Notes: generated from the sequence alone by a model not told the origin. A stretch of 64,000 nt of DNA from Streptomyces sp. DI166 (GCF_900091315.1 NZ_FLSP01000017.1:43307-107306); one strand, 5' to 3'; shown: positions 32,161-40,868, numbered from the stretch's first letter. Numbers and translations are program-made.

Positions 32161-33780
32161 GTGAGTGACACGCACCTGGGGCGTGGTGACACCACGCCCG
32201 CGCCTCGCTCGGCGCATCAGCAGACGCTGGCACTCGCGGCGATGATGTTCGCGGTCGCGATGACGTTCATCGACCAGACCATCGTCTCCATCGCCGCCCC
32301 GGACATCGTCCGGGAACTGGAGTTGTCGGCGTCCGGTATGCAGTGGGTGATCAACGCCTACTTGCTGGCTCTCGCCGCCTGTTTCGCCGTCGGCGGCCGT
32401 CTGGCCGACCTGTACGGCCCGCGGCGGATCGTGGTCATCGGCACGCTCGTGTTCGTCATCGCCTCCGTGATGTGCGGCTGTGTGCCCAAGGGGGACGTGG
32501 CGCAGGGCTGGCTCATCGCGTTCCGGGCCGTCCAGGGCTTCGGGGCGGCGCTGCTCTTCCCCGCCGCGCTCGCGGTCGTCGTCGCGGTGTTCCCGCCTGA
32601 ACGCCGGGGGCGGGCCCTCGCCCTGTTCTTCGGCCTCTCCGGCGCGCTGACGGCCGTGGGACCGCTGCTGGGCGGCTGGCTCACCGCGGCGTGGACCTGG
32701 CGCGCGGTGTTCTGGGTCAACGTGCCCATGGCCGTGATCGCGCTGATCCTGACCGCGCTGGCGCACATCGCCGACCGTCGCCGCCCCGGCACCCTCGACC
32801 TGGTCGGCGCGGGTCTCATGGCGGCCGGCATGGGCCTGAGCGTGCTCGGCTTCCAGCAGTCCTTCATCTGGGGCTGGGACAACCCCGCCACCTGGCTGTG
32901 CATCGCGGGCGGCCTGGTGATCATCGGCTACTTCGTGCACTACGAGCGGGGCGTCCGCCATCCCCTGATCGACCTGCGCGTCTTCCGGGACAAGGGCTTC
33001 GCCGTGGACTCGGCGGTGCTGTTCTTCGCCATGCTCGCCTTCGTCCCGCTGTTCTTCTTCGCGTCCGTGTACGCCCAGGTCTCGCTCAGCGCCTCGCCGA
33101 ACCAGGCCGCGCTGTTCCTGCTGTACGTCTTCGCCGGGTTCGCCATCGCCTCGCAGTGGGGCGGGCGGATCCTGGACAAGACGGGCGCGCGTCCGGCGCT
33201 GAAGATCGGCGGCGTCCTGGGCTGTGTCGGGTTCGCGCTGTGGGCGGGCGAGCTGACCAACCTGAACATGCACGACCAGTGGCCGTACGCGGCCATGGCG
33301 GGCGCGGGCATCGGCTTCATCCTGGCCCCGGCCTCCACGGACGCCGTCAACCGCGCCATCGGCCCGTCCTACGGCGAGGTCACGGGCATCACGCAGACCG
33401 TGCGCAACTACGCGGCGAGCGTCGGCATGGCCGTCTTCGGCACCATGCTCACCCACGTCACCCGCTCGAACATCACCAGCACCCTGGAGGCGCGGGGCCT
33501 GTCCAGCGAGGAGGCCCACGAAGCGGCGCACAGCGTCAGCAGCGCCATCACCGGCAGCGGCGACGCCGACCCGCCCTCGGGCACCGGACCGGGCTCCGAC
33601 CAGCTGCGGGAGATCGTCGGCGCGGTACAGACTGACTTCGCCGAGGCCAACCAGTGGGTCTTCTACGGCATGGCCATCGCCCTCGGCATCGCGTTCCTGT
33701 TCGCGCTGCTGCACCCGGGCGGCACGGTGGCCTCGGCCAAGGAGGAGCACAAGGAGCCCGCGCCGGCACAGATGGGCTGA
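32161..33780 (+). CDS. MFS drug exporter, DHA2 (EmrB/QacA) family
   Basis: The 539-residue protein has 14 predicted membrane segments, as expected for proton-driven DHA2 exporters. Motif D1 is seen as FIDQTIVSIAAPDIV and motif A as GGRLADLYGPRR. The last loop contains a Gly/Ser/Asp stretch (SGDADPPSGTGPGSD). It probably exports toxic organic cations or antibiotics. GTG 32161 lacks spaced Shine-Dalgarno sequence (GGGAAG abuts it). It follows the TetR gene by 44 bases, so that TetR could alternatively control this exporter. Confidence 0.85.
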   Translation: MSDTHLGRGDTTPAPRSAHQQTLALAAMMFAVAMTFIDQTIVSIAAPDIVRELELSASGMQWVINAYLLALAACFAVGGRLADLYGPRRIVVIGTLVFVIASVMCGCVPKGDVAQGWLIAFRAVQGFGAALLFPAALAVVVAVFPPERRGRALALFFGLSGALTAVGPLLGGWLTAAWTWRAVFWVNVPMAVIALILTALAHIADRRRPGTLDLVGAGLMAAGMGLSVLGFQQSFIWGWDNPATWLCIAGGLVIIGYFVHYERGVRHPLIDLRVFRDKGFAVDSAVLFFAMLAFVPLFFFASVYAQVSLSASPNQAALFLLYVFAGFAIASQWGGRILDKTGARPALKIGGVLGCVGFALWAGELTNLNMHDQWPYAAMAGAGIGFILAPASTDAVNRAIGPSYGEVTGITQTVRNYAASVGMAVFGTMLTHVTRSNITSTLEARGLSSEEAHEAAHSVSSAITGSGDADPPSGTGPGSDQLREIVGAVQTDFAEANQWVFYGMAIALGIAFLFALLHPGGTVASAKEEHKEPAPAQMG

Positions 33781-33784
33781 CCGG

Positions 33785-33884
33785 GCTGTCCGTCAGCCGG
33801 TCTGACCGAGCCGTCCGTCACCCGGTCCGACCACGCTGTCCGTCACCCGGCCTGACCGAGCCATCCGTCACCCGGTCCCGCTGT
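33785..33884. repeat. Four tandem copies of a 25-bp unit at a convergent gene end
   Basis: Units start at 33785, 33810, 33835 and 33860, each 25 bases, with core TCCGTCACCCGGTC. Copies differ by a few substitutions (copy 1 CTGTCCGTCAGCC, copy 3 CTGTCCGTCACCC). The array starts four bases after the exporter stop and its fourth copy carries the FUSC gene's stop codon (33868-33870). Spacers are absent, so it is not a CRISPR. Confidence 0.85.
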
Positions 33885-36009
33885 CCGGGCGGCCGCGGGA
33901 CATCCGCGCCAGGTCGGCCGCCAGGGACTCCAGCCAGCCGAGTACGGCGTAGTACTGCCGGGACGCGTCCACGGGCTCGGGGTTGAACTCGGCGAACAGC
34001 GGATCGACCCGCGGGACGGACAGGGACGGCGTGTCCGCGCCGGGGTCCAGGGCGGCGGAGACCAGCAGCATGCGCCCGGCCGTCCGCTCGCCGAGCGCGC
34101 CCACGGCCCGGGCGGTCGCCGGGGCCGGCACGGGGACGGGCGGGGTCAGCAGCCGCTCGGAGCCCCACAGGGTGTGGTGCGCGGCGATGAGCGTGGCCTG
34201 CCAGTCCACCGACGGCCCCTTGCCGGTGAGGCTGGTCGGCTCGCTCTGGAACTGCGCGTAGGCCGACTCGGCGAGGACGACGGCGTGGTGCAGCGACCGG
34301 TGTCCGGGCGGCACCGCGGACACGATCGCGGCCGCCCCACCGGCCACGGACGAGGTGGTCGCCACCACGACCTCCGCGGCCGAGCGCAGCAGTTCCGCGG
34401 CCGCGCGGCGCATCTCCGACTGGGCCCCACGGGGCCACGCCAGCAGCCCGACGACCGCGCCGATGGTGCTGCCGACGAACACGTCGAGCAGGCGCACCTC
34501 GGCGAGCTGCCAGGTGGACGGCTCCAACTGAGCGAACACCAGGGCCACCAGCACGGTGAACAGGCCCTGGGCCCAGCCGACGCCCTTGACCGGCCCGACC
34601 GTGAAGGCGAGGAGCATCCACAGCGGCAGCAGGACGGCGTACACGTCCGTGTGGGTGCCCACGAGGGTCAGGATCGCGGCGGTCAGCAGCGCCCCGGCCA
34701 GGGTGCCGGTGAGGGCGAGCCGGACGGTGCGCCGGGTCGCCTCCAGGGTGGTCCGGGTGAGGCTGAGCGTGGCCAGCGTGGCCCAGAAACCGTGCGGCAG
34801 CGTGTCGATCCCGGCGACGAGCCGCGCCACCGTGAGAGCCAGCGCGATCCGCACCGCGTTCTGGAAGAGCACCGAGCGCCGCCCGGCGTGGCCGCGCAGC
34901 CGGTGCCACCACAGCACCGGGAGCGGGACAGCGGTGTACCAGAACCGCTCCGGCGGCGCCTCCACCTCGGCATGCCGCCCGCGTACGGCACGGTCGGCGG
35001 CCGCCGCCGTCGCCAGCGCGGCGTCGGCGATCTCCAGCACGGCGGCGTGCCCGCGCAGGACGGCGGGCGGGAACCCTGGGGTGCCTGCGGGCATGGCCAC
35101 CAGCGCGGCACGGGCCGTGGAGAGCGCGTCGTACTGCCGCACCGGCGAGGAGCCGCCGCTCAGGCATCCGGCCGTCGCCGTGGCGAGGTCGGCCACGGCA
35201 CGCAGGACGGCGGTCACCTCGGGCTCCGGTGTTCGGGGCGGGGCGGGGAGCCACGACAGGCGGTTCAGGAGGGTACGGACGGCGAGGCCGGTGTGGGCGA
35301 GGGCCCGCGCCCGCACGTCGGGGCCCGCCGGACGCTCCGCCTCCGGCACCATCAGCGACCGCAGGCCACGGCCCGTCTGCTCGGCCGCCTCCCGGTCGGC
35401 GTCCGCCAGGGCGTACGGCGGCACGGCCAGGGTGCTCGCAAAGTGGGCGGCGATCCGGGCGCCGCGCGCGGCCCGCTCCTCGTACGGCGCCGGGGTGGGT
35501 TCGGGGCGGAACAGCGCCTCGGCCATGATCAGCAGCACCAGCCCTGTCGTCGTACCGACCAGCCGGTCGCCGAGCGAGTCGGGGTCGTAGGGCGGGAACG
35601 ACGGCAGCATGTAGAGCAGTTGCAGCCCGGGTGCCGCGCCCGCCGGGCGGGGTCCGCCCACGGCGGAGAAGGCCAGCAGGAAGCCGACCGCCAGCATCCC
35701 GAGTACGGCGCTCCAGGTGCGTACCGAGAGATAGGTGCCGATGACCACCAGTGCCCAGCACACCGGCAGCACCCGCAGCATGGTCGCCGCCCGCTGCCGC
35801 CCGGTGCCCGGAATCCTCGACAGCCCGCCGAGCGACACCACGGCGAAGAGGGCGTAGGTGGCCGCGACGGGATTGTCGAGTCCGTAGCGGAACAGGTAGA
35901 AGCCGATCGCGGCGGCCAGCGCCACACGCACGGCCCGGCGGCCGGACGCGGCGTAGGCAGCCGGGAACGCGGGGGCGGCCGGGAACGCGCGGGCCGGGGC
36001 ACCCTTCAC
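33868..36009 (-). CDS. FUSC-family membrane protein (aromatic acid exporter-like)
   Basis: This 713-residue protein has two blocks of membrane helices: an N-terminal one at about residues 25-165 and a second at about 385-525. Each is followed by a cytoplasmic helical region, the layout of FUSC/YccS/AaeB-type proteins. These export aromatic acids or are of unknown function. GTG 36009 has GAGGGA directly against it, so translation may be weak or the start uncertain. It converges on the MFS exporter across the 25-bp repeat array. Confidence 0.8.
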   Translation of the reverse strand: MKGAPARAFPAAPAFPAAYAASGRRAVRVALAAAIGFYLFRYGLDNPVAATYALFAVVSLGGLSRIPGTGRQRAATMLRVLPVCWALVVIGTYLSVRTWSAVLGMLAVGFLLAFSAVGGPRPAGAAPGLQLLYMLPSFPPYDPDSLGDRLVGTTTGLVLLIMAEALFRPEPTPAPYEERAARGARIAAHFASTLAVPPYALADADREAAEQTGRGLRSLMVPEAERPAGPDVRARALAHTGLAVRTLLNRLSWLPAPPRTPEPEVTAVLRAVADLATATAGCLSGGSSPVRQYDALSTARAALVAMPAGTPGFPPAVLRGHAAVLEIADAALATAAAADRAVRGRHAEVEAPPERFWYTAVPLPVLWWHRLRGHAGRRSVLFQNAVRIALALTVARLVAGIDTLPHGFWATLATLSLTRTTLEATRRTVRLALTGTLAGALLTAAILTLVGTHTDVYAVLLPLWMLLAFTVGPVKGVGWAQGLFTVLVALVFAQLEPSTWQLAEVRLLDVFVGSTIGAVVGLLAWPRGAQSEMRRAAAELLRSAAEVVVATTSSVAGGAAAIVSAVPPGHRSLHHAVVLAESAYAQFQSEPTSLTGKGPSVDWQATLIAAHHTLWGSERLLTPPVPVPAPATARAVGALGERTAGRMLLVSAALDPGADTPSLSVPRVDPLFAEFNPEPVDASRQYYAVLGWLESLAADLARMSRGRPDSGTG

Positions 36010-36179
36010 TCCCTCAGGATCACCCAGTCCGGGCGGGTGTGCCGCTCGGCCGTGCCGACTGTCCGAGCGCGCGCCTTGGGGTGTCAGCTGCGTCCGGCAT
36101 GTACGAAACGGCTGAAAAGAGCAGCTTCGGCCCAGGCGCGGACGGAAAGGATGTCCCGGTCATCGCGAAGGGAGGGCGC

Positions 36180-36707
36180 GTGACACGACGGGACATGGAG
36201 AAGTTGATCGGCGAGATCAGGGGGATGCTGGCCGACCCCACCACCGGGCTCATCGCGCAGCACCAGGTGCAGGAGAGCCGGCACGGCAAGGTTCTTGAGC
36301 ATGTCACCTACAGCACGACCGGCGTGCGGGAGGAGAACCGCGAACTGCGGCGCCGCCAGGAGCGCATGCTCACCGAGCTGGGCCAGGTCCGCTCCGCGGT
36401 GGACGAGCTGCGCCGCGAGATCGCCCAGGCATGGGCGCACATCGTGGCGGTGCGCCGTGCTCCCCGTCCGGGAAAGGTTCCGGACCTGACGGTTGGTCGC
36501 CATGGGCGGCGATCACGGTTCGGCCGGGCCCGGACGGCAAGGTACGGCGCAGAAAGTCCGCGACGGACTCCCGGGCGCGGGGGTTTGGCCTTCGGGGCCC
36601 GCGCGGAGGGCTCCTCGCCCCGGGACTCGGCATCACATCCGCCCAGCAGCAGGAGAGCAGCGGCGGCGAGGGAAGTAATGCGGCAGTGGCTTGTCGCATG
36701 CATGTGA
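36180..36707 (+). CDS. Coiled-coil protein with run-on C-terminus
   Basis: The first about 100 residues are strongly helical and charged (TGVREENRELRRRQERMLTELGQVRSAVDELRREIAQAW), a coiled coil without known family. GTG 36180 follows GGGAGGG and is preferred over ATG 36099. After residue 100 (about 36480) the frame has poor third-position G/C and runs antisense through a decayed lipoprotein gene. Its stop lies inside the left arm of the 22-bp inverted repeat. The original stop was probably lost by rearrangement. Function unknown. Confidence 0.5.
   Translation: MTRRDMEKLIGEIRGMLADPTTGLIAQHQVQESRHGKVLEHVTYSTTGVREENRELRRRQERMLTELGQVRSAVDELRREIAQAWAHIVAVRRAPRPGKVPDLTVGRHGRRSRFGRARTARYGAESPRRTPGRGGLAFGARAEGSSPRDSASHPPSSRRAAAAREVMRQWLVACM
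36480..36703 (-). pseudogene. Remnant of a lipoprotein serine-hydrolase-like gene
   Basis: ATG 36703 with GGAGG eight bases upstream opens a convincing lipoprotein leader: MHATSHCRITSLAAAALLLL then a GGC lipobox, with good codon bias to about residue 45. The reading then continues sensibly only in another frame (RESVADFLRRTLPSGPG then RTVIAAHGDQ), most likely after an indel in the run AAACCCCCGCGCCC near 36590. That second part resembles the N-terminus of beta-lactamase-fold serine hydrolases. The body stops near 36480 where the coiled-coil gene begins. It is a frameshifted, 3'-truncated relic; the family guess is weak. Confidence 0.5.
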
Positions 36708-36754
36708 GGAACCTCCAACCTCGGTAATGCGCACCGAGGTTGGAGGTTCCTCAC
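36704..36754. repeat. 22-bp perfect inverted repeat with 7-base loop
   Basis: The arm at 36704-36725 (GTGAGGAACCTCCAACCTCG plus GT) is exactly complementary to 36733-36754, separated by AATGCGC. It has 22 paired bases without mismatch. It may be a very strong bidirectional terminator, a cruciform or a fossil mobile-element structure. It lies between two decayed genes, provides the ribosome site of the lipoprotein relic and the stop of the coiled-coil frame. Confidence 0.85.
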
Positions 36755-36824
36755 CGTGTCTCAAGCCGTGGGGTGTTCGAGGTTGTGCGAGGCTCTGTAC
36801 GACCAGATCAACAAGGGGGAAGCC

Positions 36825-37300
36825 ATGGCCGTCGCGCCACCCGAACCGCGGGCACCGACGCCGCCGCCTTCGTCGCCGCGCTCCACCGACTGAAGGTGTG
36901 GTCGGGTCTCGGCTACCGCCACCTCGAACGCCGGGCGGCCCAAGCGGGACACAACCCGCCCTACTCCACGGCGCCACTGTCCTCGGCAGGGACCAACTGC
37001 CCCGCGGACCAGGTCCGGGCTCTCCTGTTGGCGTACGACGACCCTCAACACCTGGAACGTCCGGCGGATTTCGATCTGGACACTTCGCGGGAGTGTTTCG
37101 CCCGGCTGGTGAGTGCCCTGGAGAAACGCTTCGGGCCGTCCCACTCCGCGCTGGCTCAGGACGCCAGTTCTACGGTGCCATCGATGTCCCGGCGAACGCG
37201 ACGGGTCTTGGTCGGCCCAGCACGACCGGTACTTCGCGTACATGTGAGGCATCTACGGCTCCCTCAGCCATCCGGTCCTCCGCCAGCACCTTCCTAGACG
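36825..37300 (+). pseudogene. Decayed Streptomyces HTH-type gene with several frameshifts
   Basis: AAGGGGGAAGCC precedes ATG 36825, but the frame from it stops after 22 codons. One base inserted after the ATG would give MGRRATRTAGTDAAAFVAAL followed by HRLKVWSGLGYRHLERRAAQAGH, a recognisable N-terminus of streptomycete helix-turn-helix proteins. Around 36970-37005 the conserved reading jumps to a different frame (ATVLGRDQLPR) and then back (ADQVRALLLAYDDP). After 37140 no frame is convincing. At least three indels are needed, so this is a pseudogene rather than a sequencing slip. Confidence 0.6.
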
Positions 37301-37324
37301 TCTTCCGCCGCGCCTTCGGCCATC

Positions 37325-38401
37325 TCACGGCCTTTCACGGGTGGTGGACACGCGGCCCCGTCCGAGGGTCTCGGTCACGGTGAGGGTGGCGGGTACGGAG
37401 ACATTGAGGCGCCGGGCGTGCCCGAACAGGGCCGACTCCGTACCGACCGGGTAGCCCGTCTCCGGGTCGAACAGCACGGTCTCCCGTTGCCTGCTGCCGT
37501 CGTACGTCTCGCTCTGCGACACCGCGATCGCGGAGCGGCCGTTCCAGGTCGTGGTGGTCGCCACGGTCACGCCGGTGCGGTCGGCCAGTACGCGCAGGGC
37601 GGCCGCCCGCAGACGCGGATCGACGGGGCCGGTCCTGCCCGCATAGGTGAGCATGTCGTACACCCCGTAGACGATCATTCCGCCCTCCCAATTGACCTCG
37701 GTCAGCTGTCGTGCGAGGACTCGCGGGTCGGTCGAGAAGGGTGCCACGCCGCCCCAGTCGTCGCCTTCCGGGGCGGGGAACTCCCCGGGCCCGAAGTTCC
37801 GGTCCTTCACCCCCGCGTCCGCCACCAGCCCGGCGTCCTGGGCGTCCTTGCGCTGCTCCGGGTTGGGGTAGAGGGGTTCCCCGTAGGCGCTGCGCTGTCG
37901 TCCGGATCCGTCCTCGGCGACCCACGACTCGGTCACCGTCGGGACGGCGGCGTTCGCCACACCCCCGGGGACGTCGCCTGCGGTGTGCAGCCACCATCCC
38001 CAAGTCTTCGAGTACTGGTAAGTGCCGTGCGCGGGCTCGGGTTCGAGCCGTTCGACGCGCCGCGCGAACGCCTGGAGATACGCGTACGCCGACTTCCCTT
38101 CGACCGGGTGGAGGGACAGCACGGGCGGGGTGTAGGCGACCGGCGCCCCGGCGTCGCCCTGGACGAGGTCGCCGCGTACGGCCACCACCGCGACTCCGAC
38201 TGTGACGAGGCCCGCCCCCAGGAGCACTTGGCGCCGTGCCGGGCGCGGGCGGACCCGCCGCGGAGGTCGGGCCTCGCGCAACGCCTGGAGTGTGCGCTGC
38301 GCATGAGGCGTCAGCAGGGAGCCCGTGCCCTCTCCCGGATCACCGGCCGGATCGTTGGCCGCGGTGAGCAGTGCTCGTACGCGTTCCGTGTCTCGCTTCA
38401 C
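37325..38401 (-). CDS. CU044_5270-family membrane-anchored protein
   Basis: The 358-residue protein has a cytoplasmic start, an Arg-rich stretch, one membrane segment (VLLGAGLVTVGVAVVAV, residues 59-75) and a large external domain with SYDMLTYAG/TWNGRSAIAVSQSE-type beta strands. CU044_5270 proteins are encoded after ECF sigma factors in actinobacteria and may act as anti-sigma-like or sensing partners. GTG 38401 overlaps the sigma stop (GTGA), so the pair is co-translated. Confidence 0.8.
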   Translation of the reverse strand: MKRDTERVRALLTAANDPAGDPGEGTGSLLTPHAQRTLQALREARPPRRVRPRPARRQVLLGAGLVTVGVAVVAVRGDLVQGDAGAPVAYTPPVLSLHPVEGKSAYAYLQAFARRVERLEPEPAHGTYQYSKTWGWWLHTAGDVPGGVANAAVPTVTESWVAEDGSGRQRSAYGEPLYPNPEQRKDAQDAGLVADAGVKDRNFGPGEFPAPEGDDWGGVAPFSTDPRVLARQLTEVNWEGGMIVYGVYDMLTYAGRTGPVDPRLRAAALRVLADRTGVTVATTTTWNGRSAIAVSQSETYDGSRQRETVLFDPETGYPVGTESALFGHARRLNVSVPATLTVTETLGRGRVSTTRERP

Positions 38402-38946
38402 GTCGCCGTCCTCTCCGTCATAGAGCCCTGGTCGGCAACCGCCGTTATTTCCCTTGCGAGTTCACGCTCCAGCCTTCGGCGGGCGCGGTGCAGCCGTACG
38501 GCGAAGGTGGCCTTGCCGCACCCGAGCGCCTGGGCGGCCTCCTGCGGATCCAGGCCGTCCCACGACACCAGCATCAGCACCTCGCGGTCGCGCTCCGGCA
38601 GCCGTTCGAGTACGCGAGCGGCCCCCATGCGGTCCAGGACCTCGGTGTCCGCGCCGGGTTCGCCGCCCAGGGGGTCCTCTTCGTCGCGCAACCGGCCTGC
38701 CAGCCGGTCCGCCCGCCCCAGCGACCGGCGCGCGTTCGCGGCGACCCGCCGGGCGATGCCGTACAGCCACGGCAGGGCGGCGCCCTGCCGTGTCGACCAG
38801 CGTTCCAAGGCGATCGTGAAGACCTCCGAGACCGCGTCGTCGACCAAGTCCGGCGGCAACCTGCGTCTCAAGTACCTGCTCACTGCCTGGTACGAGTCGC
38901 GGTACTCCGCCTCGAACCGAGACCAGTCGTCTGCGCTCTCCCCCAC
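38398..38946 (-). CDS. ECF-type RNA polymerase sigma factor
   Basis: The 182-residue sigma factor has region 2 (RYLRRRLPPDLVDDAVSEVF near residue 24) and region 4 (MLVSWDGLDPQEAAQALGCG near 124, with KATFAVRLHRARRRLE after it). There is no region 3. GTG 38946 follows GGGGAGG by five bases. It directs transcription of a regulon under control of its membrane partner encoded downstream. A divergent or autoregulated promoter could not be identified. Confidence 0.88.
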   Translation of the reverse strand: MGESADDWSRFEAEYRDSYQAVSRYLRRRLPPDLVDDAVSEVFTIALERWSTRQGAALPWLYGIARRVAANARRSLGRADRLAGRLRDEEDPLGGEPGADTEVLDRMGAARVLERLPERDREVLMLVSWDGLDPQEAAQALGCGKATFAVRLHRARRRLERELAREITAVADQGSMTERTAT

Positions 38947-39052
38947 ACGGCCTCCCCTTCCGATGATGCTCGCGGACTGTTTGTGTCCGACGCGGCACGG
39001 CGATTACCGGGGCTGCCGAACTTTCACGGGCGGCGTGGGCGCACCCGCCGTG

Positions 39053-39529
39053 CTACGAGGGCCAGACGACCAGGCCGTCCCGCACCACCAACGGCTCGGG
39101 CCGCACGTCTTCGTAGAACCGGGTCCACCCGACGGTTACGCTCCCGTCCGCCCCGCGATGGACATCGTGCGCCCTGTCCGCCAACCAGGTCAGGAGTACG
39201 CCGATGCGGTCGAAGTCGTCCGGGTGTATCTCCTGCCGACCGGTCAGGGCCCAGCCACTGCGCCACGCGTTCTCCTTGCGCAGCAGGACCGAGCACAGCG
39301 CACCCCCCACCTTGTACGCCTCGCCCTGACAACTCAGCAGAGGCTCGGGCATCTCCTCGACCTCGACCGCCTCGCCCTCCACCTCCACCACCAACGGAAA
39401 CCCGGTCACGATCCTCAGCTCTGCCGGCTGGGGCCCCAGCCCCAAATGCCACTGAAGCTCTGCGACTTCGGCTTCCGACACTTCGTCACGGAGGTCGAAA
39501 GCAAGCATGAGTTCATAGATGTCAGCCAC
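39053..39529 (-). CDS. Unknown 158-residue protein
   Basis: I do not recognise the family. It begins MADIYELMLAFDLRD and contains EVEGEAVEVEEMPEPLLS and GWALTGRQEIHPDDFDRIG; the composition is acidic, without membrane segments, and looks like a compact cytosolic alpha/beta protein. The start GTG 39529 has only AGGG nine bases upstream; longer frames to 39883 run antisense through the phosphotransferase gene. It is divergent from that gene with 54 bases between starts. Confidence 0.6.
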   Translation of the reverse strand: MADIYELMLAFDLRDEVSEAEVAELQWHLGLGPQPAELRIVTGFPLVVEVEGEAVEVEEMPEPLLSCQGEAYKVGGALCSVLLRKENAWRSGWALTGRQEIHPDDFDRIGVLLTWLADRAHDVHRGADGSVTVGWTRFYEDVRPEPLVVRDGLVVWPS

Positions 39530-39583
39530 GGCAAGCACCCTAGATCCCACCACTGACAGCACGCTGGGGCAGGATCTCTTCTC

Positions 39584-40405
39584 ATGAGTTCGCGCCACTG
39601 GGGCACCCATGGGATCGACATGACTGCGCATCGCGTGATCAAACGGTTCGCGTCCGGCAGCGACGGCCGAGCCGCACGCGAATGGCGAGGACTGACACTC
39701 CTCGCCGCCCATGCTCCGGGGCTCGCTCCGGAACCGTACGAAGCGGATCTGGCGGCCGAGAGGCCCTTCGTGGTGATGTCCCGACTCACCGGCGAACCTC
39801 TGCGTGGCACCGTCATGGGGAACCAGCAACTCGACGCGCTCGCCGAGGCCGTGACCGCACTCCACAACGCCGTACCACCCCATGCGCTCCGCACAGTCCC
39901 GTCACGGCCGGTCCTCCCACCCGACCTCGTCCGCCTGATCAACGCGTGGGCGGTCGACGGCCCGTCGTCGCGCACCGGTGGGCCCGTCGGGCAGGCCATG
40001 GACACAGGGCTGCGCTGGCTGGCCGGCACTCGGCTCCACGCGGAAGACCCGCAGGACTTCCCGGATGTGTTCGGCCCCGGCGACGGGAATCTCGCCAACT
40101 ACCTGTGGGACGGCTCCCGCGTCCAAGTCGTCGACTTCGAGGACTCGGGCCGCAGCGACCGCGCCTACGAGCTTGCGGAGATCACCGAACACGTCGGCAG
40201 TTGGGTCGAGCAGCCCGTCGATGTGGCCGGGTTTCTGGCTCGCTTCGAGCTTTCCCCCGCGGAGACGGCACGGCTGCGCGAGTGTCGACGTCTGCTGGCA
40301 CTGGTCTGGCTGTTTCTGCTGGCGCAGGACGATCCCGACCATCCGCGAAACCCGGTCGGCACGGCCGAGAAGCAGGCGGTGCGGCTCCTGGAGTTGCTCG
40401 GCTGA
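39584..40405 (+). CDS. Aminoglycoside-phosphotransferase-fold kinase
   Basis: This 273-residue protein is of the APH/choline-kinase fold. The catalytic loop reads FGPGDGNLANYL, keeping the Asp and Asn of the HxDxxxxN motif but with Gly at the His position. The metal-binding VVDFEDSG is kept. The N-terminal lobe has VIKRFASGSDGRAAREW, with a probable ATP-binding Lys. APH-fold proteins phosphorylate many small molecules, so antibiotic resistance should not be assumed. No neighbours indicate its substrate. Confidence 0.75.
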   Translation: MSSRHWGTHGIDMTAHRVIKRFASGSDGRAAREWRGLTLLAAHAPGLAPEPYEADLAAERPFVVMSRLTGEPLRGTVMGNQQLDALAEAVTALHNAVPPHALRTVPSRPVLPPDLVRLINAWAVDGPSSRTGGPVGQAMDTGLRWLAGTRLHAEDPQDFPDVFGPGDGNLANYLWDGSRVQVVDFEDSGRSDRAYELAEITEHVGSWVEQPVDVAGFLARFELSPAETARLRECRRLLALVWLFLLAQDDPDHPRNPVGTAEKQAVRLLELLG

Positions 40406-40416
40406 CCGCGAGCCGT

Positions 40417-40590
40417 TCAGTCCAGGACGATCCGGTCGTCGAGCTCCACCTGGCGGCGTACCAGGTACGTCCCCGGGGCGTGGCCCATGGCGCCGTGCTC
40501 GGGGTGCAGGATGTACGCGGTCGCGCCCTCGTGGACGGCCATGGCTTCCTGCGCGGCAGTCAGCTCCGTGATGCGCCCGCCGGACTCCAT
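40417..40590 (-). CDS. Small unknown protein (57 residues)
   Basis: ATG 40590 is preceded by an excellent ribosome site, GGAGGGGA, five bases away. The peptide (ITELTAAQEAMAVHEGATAY within it) is soluble and ends in RRQVELDDRIVLD, with two His/Gly motifs (HPEHGAMGH). Codon bias is normal. An upstream ATG at 40605 is possible. Its end is 11 bases from the convergent phosphotransferase stop. Function unknown. Confidence 0.6.
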   Translation of the reverse strand: MESGGRITELTAAQEAMAVHEGATAYILHPEHGAMGHAPGTYLVRRQVELDDRIVLD

Positions 40591-40729
40591 GGCTCCCCTC
40601 CGCACCCCAAGAACGCTTCGTCCAAGTGACGCCGAAGGTCACGGAGCGGTTCCCGACCTGCGCGGACATGCGGGGCCGCATGGCCCGTTGCCACCCGGGC
40701 CATATCAAATCGGTGCCGAACAGGCCGTG

Positions 40730-40758
40730 TTGACCGTGCTCACACCCGCCTCTACTGT
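40730..40758 (+). promoter_or_regulatory. Probable sigma-70-type promoter of the BASS transporter gene
   Basis: TTGACC (40730-40735) and TACTGT (40753-40758) are separated by exactly 17 bases and lie about 110 bases before the ATG at 40869. Both hexamers are close to the HrdB consensus. The rest of the 278-base divergent gap holds nothing else obvious. Confidence 0.6.
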
Positions 40759-40868
40759 GCGCGATGCGGACAACACCTCTGCATGCGCACGCAAATGCGT
40801 CTACGGGTGTCCTCTGGCCGCGACTCTGCACCGCCGCGCCACCCCTGCCGCCGAAGACGGAGCCGCGC

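Noticed and set aside
33785..33884. CRISPR array
   Set aside because: Units are contiguous with no unique spacers and there are only four; no cas genes are near.
36704..36754. Terminal inverted repeat of an insertion sequence
   Set aside because: The arms are only 7 bases apart and no transposase gene or target duplication could be seen, so only a hairpin is claimed.
39584..40405. Aminoglycoside resistance gene
   Set aside because: The fold is shared with many kinases, the catalytic His is replaced by Gly, and nothing around it suggests resistance.
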